NCBI GenBank assembly: GCA_025716855.1
Contig: JAIXMQ010000049.1
Location: 169,740-233,739, forward strand
Direction: 5' to 3'
Length of the DNA: 64,000 nt
Origin: Pilaira anomala
Lineage: Eukaryota; Mucoromycota; Mucoromycetes; Mucorales; Mucoraceae
Shown: positions 58,868 through 64,000 of the stretch, in pieces
Layout: each line of letters starts with the position of its first letter
Position numbering within the stretch: position 1 is the first letter of the stretch
Notes under the pieces: generated by a model
Seen by the model: only the letters and a program-made list of their open reading frames with translations
Database searches by the model: none
Told to the model about the DNA's origin: nothing
Translations under genes and position numbers: made by a program

Positions 58868-60002
58868 ATCTATTAACAACAGAAAACTTAATATAACAAA
58901 ACAACAAAACCCTGTATAGAAATAACTTTTTTTTTTTCAAATAGTTGAAAAAAAAAAAACCCCCCCTAAAAAAACAATTGCATATATCTGTCTTTTTTTT
59001 ATAAATAAAATTATTAATTTCTAAAAAATTATACATAAACTATATCGGGTTTAGCATTTTAAAAACCCAGAGCAAAAATGATATCATTTTTTTTTTCTAA
59101 TGAAAAGCAGAATTGCTTAATTAGAGTCATCGATTTGGAAAGATATGCATACAGTAATCCTCCCGTATTTTTGTTTCAAAAACTATTGCTCATTTATGAT
59201 TAATTATAATTTAATTTATCCAAATCCAGCCAGTTTATACATATTCTAAAATGCAAAGAGATAATACAATAATGCAAAAGGAATAAAGATAAGAAGGTCC
59301 CAATTAACATCCAACTAAACTTGTTCCTATGACACATCCACTCACTCATTACTGGGCTCTGAATCTAAAGTCAAAATCATCAAGTACCCATCAATTTGAC
59401 TATTTAACTTAGATCTCTTTTAAAAATATCAATTAACTAAAAGTGTCAAAATTATTTAAAACTCGGTAATTCTTACCGCTGAAAAAAAAAAAAAAAAAAA
59501 AACCACAGAATCCAGAAAGTTCGTATGTATACGCTCTAGCACTATATATTGCTCAAAGCTTGGTTGTTAATAGAATACCAAAGAAACACATAAAGTTTGT
59601 ATATTATATAAGCCGTCATTGAATCTTAGTAAGTTTGTTAGGTAAAATAACTCTTCTCACTTTTCTTTTTAGCTATTCACTTTTGTCATAAATGTGTATT
59701 TCTACCATGTTACCTATTTTACTTATTTCCGCTAGCAAAAATAAAATATTGTTCCTCAAGTTTAACCGACTCTGACAAAAATGACACTTATATTACTGTC
59801 GGCGTAGAATATTGATGTCCCGATATATTTCATCTCTTACAATTTTTTTACATATGCAATGTCCTGTTATTATAATCATCATCAGGGCGCACACGTCGAC
59901 AGATATAGCATATCTTTATTAGTGGTGTTATTGATAATTTGTAACACTTTGATTTTATTGCGATAAGAATGAGCTATATAGGGTATATACGTGTCAAGTA
60001 TA
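58868..60002. other. Intergenic between the HAD gene and the LINE 3' end
   Basis: No gene is seen. AT-rich; an A21 tract lies at 59481-59501. The sequence next to the LINE poly(A), read on the minus strand TATACTTGACACG, would be the start of its target duplication, but the other end is outside the window. Confidence 0.4.
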
Positions 60003-63000
60003 TTTTTTTTTTTTTTTTTTTTTTGTAAATTAAGTTTTTTTTTATTAAACTTGATAGTCACACATACTCGTAGAGGTGGGACTTGATATAAAATATGGTA
60101 TGTATAAGGGAAAAAAGAGAAGGGGAAGGATGATATAAAACTATATAAAATTATTATTCGGTACACCCATTCAATAGAATATGGACTTGTCGATTGATAG
60201 TGTTAATGATTGATTCAGTAAGAAAAGGAGTATCCTTGATTATTAGTTGCCAGAATGCATTCCAAATGTAGAACTGTGTAGTTGAGACGATGACAAAGAA
60301 AGGAAGGTACAGATTTGACCGATAATGAAAAGGGGACTGTATTGAGTATAATGCATTAAGAATATCAATGTTGGTAAAAGAAAAAGTCGGATAGTGATAA
60401 CTGAGTATGGTGGTCCAAATAAAGTTCTTTTTAGGACATTGCACAATAAAATGATCAAGGCTGTCTTCAGGTGAATTGCATAATCGGCAGGTTATATTAG
60501 AGACAGTACCAATTTTTTGTAGATATTTAGCCGTGGGCAGTTTCTTCGAGATAACTCTGTACCAGTGGGATCGGACATGAAGTAGAAGAGGAAGTGACCA
60601 AAAGACTTTGAATGCTTTCTCGGATATGGGAGCGAAAAGAGAGCTGGGTCCGTCAGTATTCAGGGTTCGATATATGCGAGAGGCGTATTTCATCCATAAC
60701 ACATTACTTTTCACTTGGGTGACAAGGCCAGAAGAGTTGAATATAAGTTGAGTTGCTTCATCGACGTTTTCTACAATATGATCAAATATGTATGGATGTA
60801 ATTTCACCGTTCGAAGTTCCAAGATTTCTTTTTTTAGTTTGCGACATAGATTTGGTTTGAGAGTATATTCAGTTTCAACCTGGAGTCGTAGGCGATGAGT
60901 CAGTGTATCATAAACAAAAAATTTATAAGCAGGAAATTTGGGATGTCGATGCAACCAATGGTCAGAAGGATAGCTACTAAAGAAATAAGGTAACGGGAGC
61001 TGTAATAAAGTGCTGATAGTGCACTGTGAGAAATCCAATTTGATATTGAAGTGATCAAAAGCACGGTAACAGGCATGGATAATGGAGGTTGGGTGATTGA
61101 GCGGATGGTTACGCCATTCAGGGATAAAGAAAGACATTTCCGGGGACAATGGTGCTGGGGTAATCAGAGACATATGATACTTGAAAAAAGGCCGAACAAG
61201 TTCTGACGAATTGGACTGATAAAAGACATGATGAAGATGTCGCATTTGTAATACTAGATGTTGCGTCACTGGTAGTAATAGTCCAACACCACCATTAGAA
61301 AGGGGTAAACTTAGTTGTGAAAATGATACCATTGGTCGCTTTTTTTGCCAAACATAATTGTAAATAATTGTCTGGAGCTTATGTAAAAAGGCTTGAGTAG
61401 GTTGAAGTAACCGTAAAGAGTACCAAACTTTTGTCATGATTAGTGTGTTGGCTACTGTTGCGCGACCTCGCAGTGAAAGGTTCCTCGTAGAATATAGCTT
61501 GATCTGCTTTATGACGATATTAATTAGCTTGTCTTGGATTATATTTCTCTGCTTAGTGGTGTACACCATATAAAATCCGAGATATCGAAAAGGTTCTAAA
61601 GTAAATTTGTGGTAATATGTGGAAATGTTATTCTGCTGAAGATAACGATCCCAAACTTCATTTTTTTTTCCATTGAGGGAAAAAGCTTCGGTTTTGGACT
61701 GATTGAATTGAGCATTAGATACAGCGGAATATTGTTGTAGATGTTGGTGTAATCTTTGAAAATCATCCTGTGTGTTAAGTATTACGCAGATGTCATCCGC
61801 GTAAGCTATAGTTTTGATTCGATTTTGAAACCCGTTGTAGTCATATTGGTACCCAATGATGGCATCGTCATGTTGTATAGCGATAAGAAGTGGTTCCAAA
61901 GCCATATTAAATAAAATTGGTGATAACGGATCTCCTTGTCGTAACCCTCGATGCTGATTAACCGTGGATGTAAAATACCCGTTGACGTTGACTTCAATGA
62001 GATTACTAAAGAAAAAATTATCAATACAATCAATAAATGGCTGATCAAACCCTAGTCTTCTCATAACTTGAAATAGGTATTGAGGATTTACTCGGTCATA
62101 AGCTTTTTCTTGATCAAGTAAGAGTCCAATTCCTTGATAGTCTTTATATCTGGCTTGATTGAGTAGTAGGTGAAGCAACAAACCGTTCTCTCCAATAAAT
62201 CGTCCCTTCATGAAGCCTGTCTGAGCTGGCTGTATAATACGATTCATGATTCTTCCCATACGATTATTAATAATTCGAGAAAGGATCTTCGCATCACAGT
62301 TTATCAAAGATATCGGTCTCCAATTTTTTAAGTCTGATAGATCACCTTTTTTCGGTAAGAGTCGAATACGAATGTCTTTCCAAGACTGTGGAATCATGTT
62401 ATTATTAAGAGCGTTATTATAGACTTCCAGTACTAGAGGTTGTAAGATCGGCATATTAACGAGAAAATTAATGTATGGATAACCCAGACCATCGTTACCT
62501 GGGCTACTCTGCTTGGGACAGCGTTTCGCTTGTTCCAATATATCATCAATCGTAATTCGGTCCATCAATCTAGAGTTATCTCGAGTGTCAAGTGTTCGAT
62601 AAAATGGAATTCCATTCAAATATTGATCTATTTCCCTATTTTCGACAGGATCCAAATTATACAATTGTTGATAAAATTGTTGTACTATGTCTTTCATTTC
62701 AGCAGGATCTGATGTTCTTTGTTCAGGTAGGTGAGCTTCAATCGAGACCGTTTGGTGACCATTATTGATTGGTCTTTTAACTGATACCATGAACTGTTGT
62801 GCTGTTCTTGTTTTATACAAATTCTTCAAATATCCAGCATCTTTTTCACCCTTTTCTCGCCATCTTACTCCAGCTTTCAATCTACCTATTTCTGCTAATT
62901 CCTGTTGCATCTGTGCGACCTTTGCATCAATTGGCCCTATTAGTTGTGATCGGATAGCTATTGATGGTTTACCTCTCAGGATTTTGTTGCGTTTTCGTTC

Positions 63001-64000
63001 TAGTTGTTTAATTGCCTGCGTCCTCCATTCGACATACTCATAACCATAATTTTTATTACCTTTTTGGTTGACGCTTTTACCCGGTCCCATTTTTCAGCTG
63101 GTGTGAGTATAGTATCTACTTTTTGAAAATATTTCATTAAGTTGAAAATTTTTTTTGTAATCAATAGTTGTAAGGCACGATGGTTTGCATATGTCGGATT
63201 TGCTCGCCAAAGTCCAGGACCAGTTGGAGAGGTACCAGCGACAAAAGTGATATCTAAAATAGAGTGATCTGACCAAGCAGCATTGAGACGACTGATATTA
63301 GTATCCTTAAGTTGAGTATATAACAACTGTCCGACGTAAATATAATCAATTACAGAGGCAATCATCGATCCATTATTTGTTCTTTGAAAAGTTGGTATCT
63401 CAGTGAAATCATTCATTTGCATTGTGTTATAGAAATACGTGTCGAGTAAAGCAAGCCAATCCGATGATGTCGAACTGGTTAAGCGTCGGTTTCGTAATAA
63501 TGAATAGTTGAAATCACCAGAAATAATCAAACGATTGAAATTAATAGTATCGTGTTGGTCATAAAGCATATTTGTTAATTTGCCAAAGAAATCTTTTCGA
63601 ATTTGATCATTATTAGCTGGGGCATAGATGTTTAGTACATAAAATGATTCATAAAATTGTTGTGGGTGATCGATTCGACATAGTTGAAATCGGTCATTGG
63701 CATAGACATGGTCTGTGTTAATGATAGTAACTTGGTAATTGGGGGATAATGATACAATACCGACATGTTTTGTCCAATGAGAGCATTGTGGTTGAAAATG
63801 AATATTTAAAGAGTGTATAATCTCAGGTGATCGTGCCCGAGTTTCTTGGAAGCATATTAAGTCGTATTTTTTTTGTTTTTTAAAAAGTGGATATAGTTTG
63901 ATTGTGTTTCAGTTGATCTGGATTTAACCAGACTGTTGGCATTCAGTGATGCATATTTACATATAATATCATTCGACATTATCATTAAAGTTGTTCAGAA
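60003..64000 (-). mobile_element. Non-LTR retrotransposon (LINE) with APE endonuclease and reverse transcriptase
   Basis: On the minus strand the element contains an ORF2 from 63985 to 60154. A 3' untranslated part of about 130 bp follows, and a poly(A) tail of 22 (T22 at 60003-60024 on the plus strand) marks the 3' end. The 5' end, including any ORF1, lies beyond the window. Presence of APE-type endonuclease, RT and a C-terminal zinc knuckle without a visible RNase H fits L1-like LINE groups. The tail directly abuts unique DNA. Confidence 0.92.
60154..63985 (-). pseudogene. LINE ORF2 (endonuclease-reverse transcriptase) with two apparent frameshifts
   Basis: The frame begins at 63985 just after an in-frame stop. 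Endonuclease motifs: SLNANSL, LICFQETR, NIYAPANN, LIISGDFNYSL, SVIDYIYV and AWSDHSILDI. RT motifs: GLLLDQEKAYDRV (A), HRGLRQGDPLSPILFNMALEPL split over B, TIAYADDICVIL (C), then LSLRGRATVANTLIMTK. The C-terminus has CRLCNSPEDSLDHFIVQC, a zf-RVT knuckle. Two frame changes occur, both at A homopolymers of the coding strand: about 63867-63881 and about 63050-63054. Each could be a sequencing error or real decay. Between them and after the second, the frames are open for about 270 and 950 codons. Confidence 0.88.

Overview
This 64 kb window is eukaryotic and almost certainly fungal, most likely from an early-diverging, AT-rich lineage such as Mucoromycota/Mucorales. Genes carry many short introns (about 45-100 nt, GTAAG/GTAAA donors, TATAG/TTTAG acceptors). 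Homopolymeric A/T tracts are extremely dense. The gene set fits a fungus: SHO1-type osmosensor, copper-fist factor, isocitrate lyase, an X18 GATA factor, a Rac GTPase and an LtrA-family membrane protein. The lineage call is inference; I could not run a search.

Layout. 1-4.5 kb: the edge of an unknown gene, an MFSD10-like transporter and SHO1. 4.9-12.9 kb: a repeat-rich block with foldback elements, an intact Tc1/mariner element with identical 92-bp terminal repeats, and a ~2 kb unit carrying an unrecognised two-exon gene. 13.7-28.7 kb: a compact housekeeping block with ubiquitin-like-eS31, a short HOP/STI1, uS14, a copper-fist factor, a WD40 protein, a nitrilase, a Myb factor, cytochrome b561, a BAG protein and an unknown gene. 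30.3-36.4 kb: a second repeat block carrying the same unrecognised gene in inverted orientation. 37-58.9 kb: RFC3, a GATA factor, a Rab11-type GTPase, eL8, a Harbinger remnant, Rac, isocitrate lyase, an LtrA-like protein and a HAD phosphatase. 60-64 kb: a nearly complete LINE on the minus strand.

The best candidate for something undescribed is the pair of related genes at 9140-9851 (+) and 32716-33424 (-), coding for about 213 and 211 aa. They share a promoter layout, a phase-1 intron and a stop codon, and every indel between them keeps the frame. Yet the exon looks more diverged between copies than the upstream non-coding DNA. Superimposed on the exon is a series of stem-loops kept in both copies, two of them by paired (compensatory) changes. 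The inverted pair brackets the housekeeping block, so it could also drive inversion.

Other points of note: the ubiquitin moiety fused to eS31 has lost the Ile44 patch and the C-terminal RLR; the HOP protein starts at TPR2A; and three ribosomal-protein genes have coding exons of only 3, 6 and 9 nt. Exon boundaries were read by eye from splice consensus and phase. Most models close perfectly in frame; exceptions are flagged.
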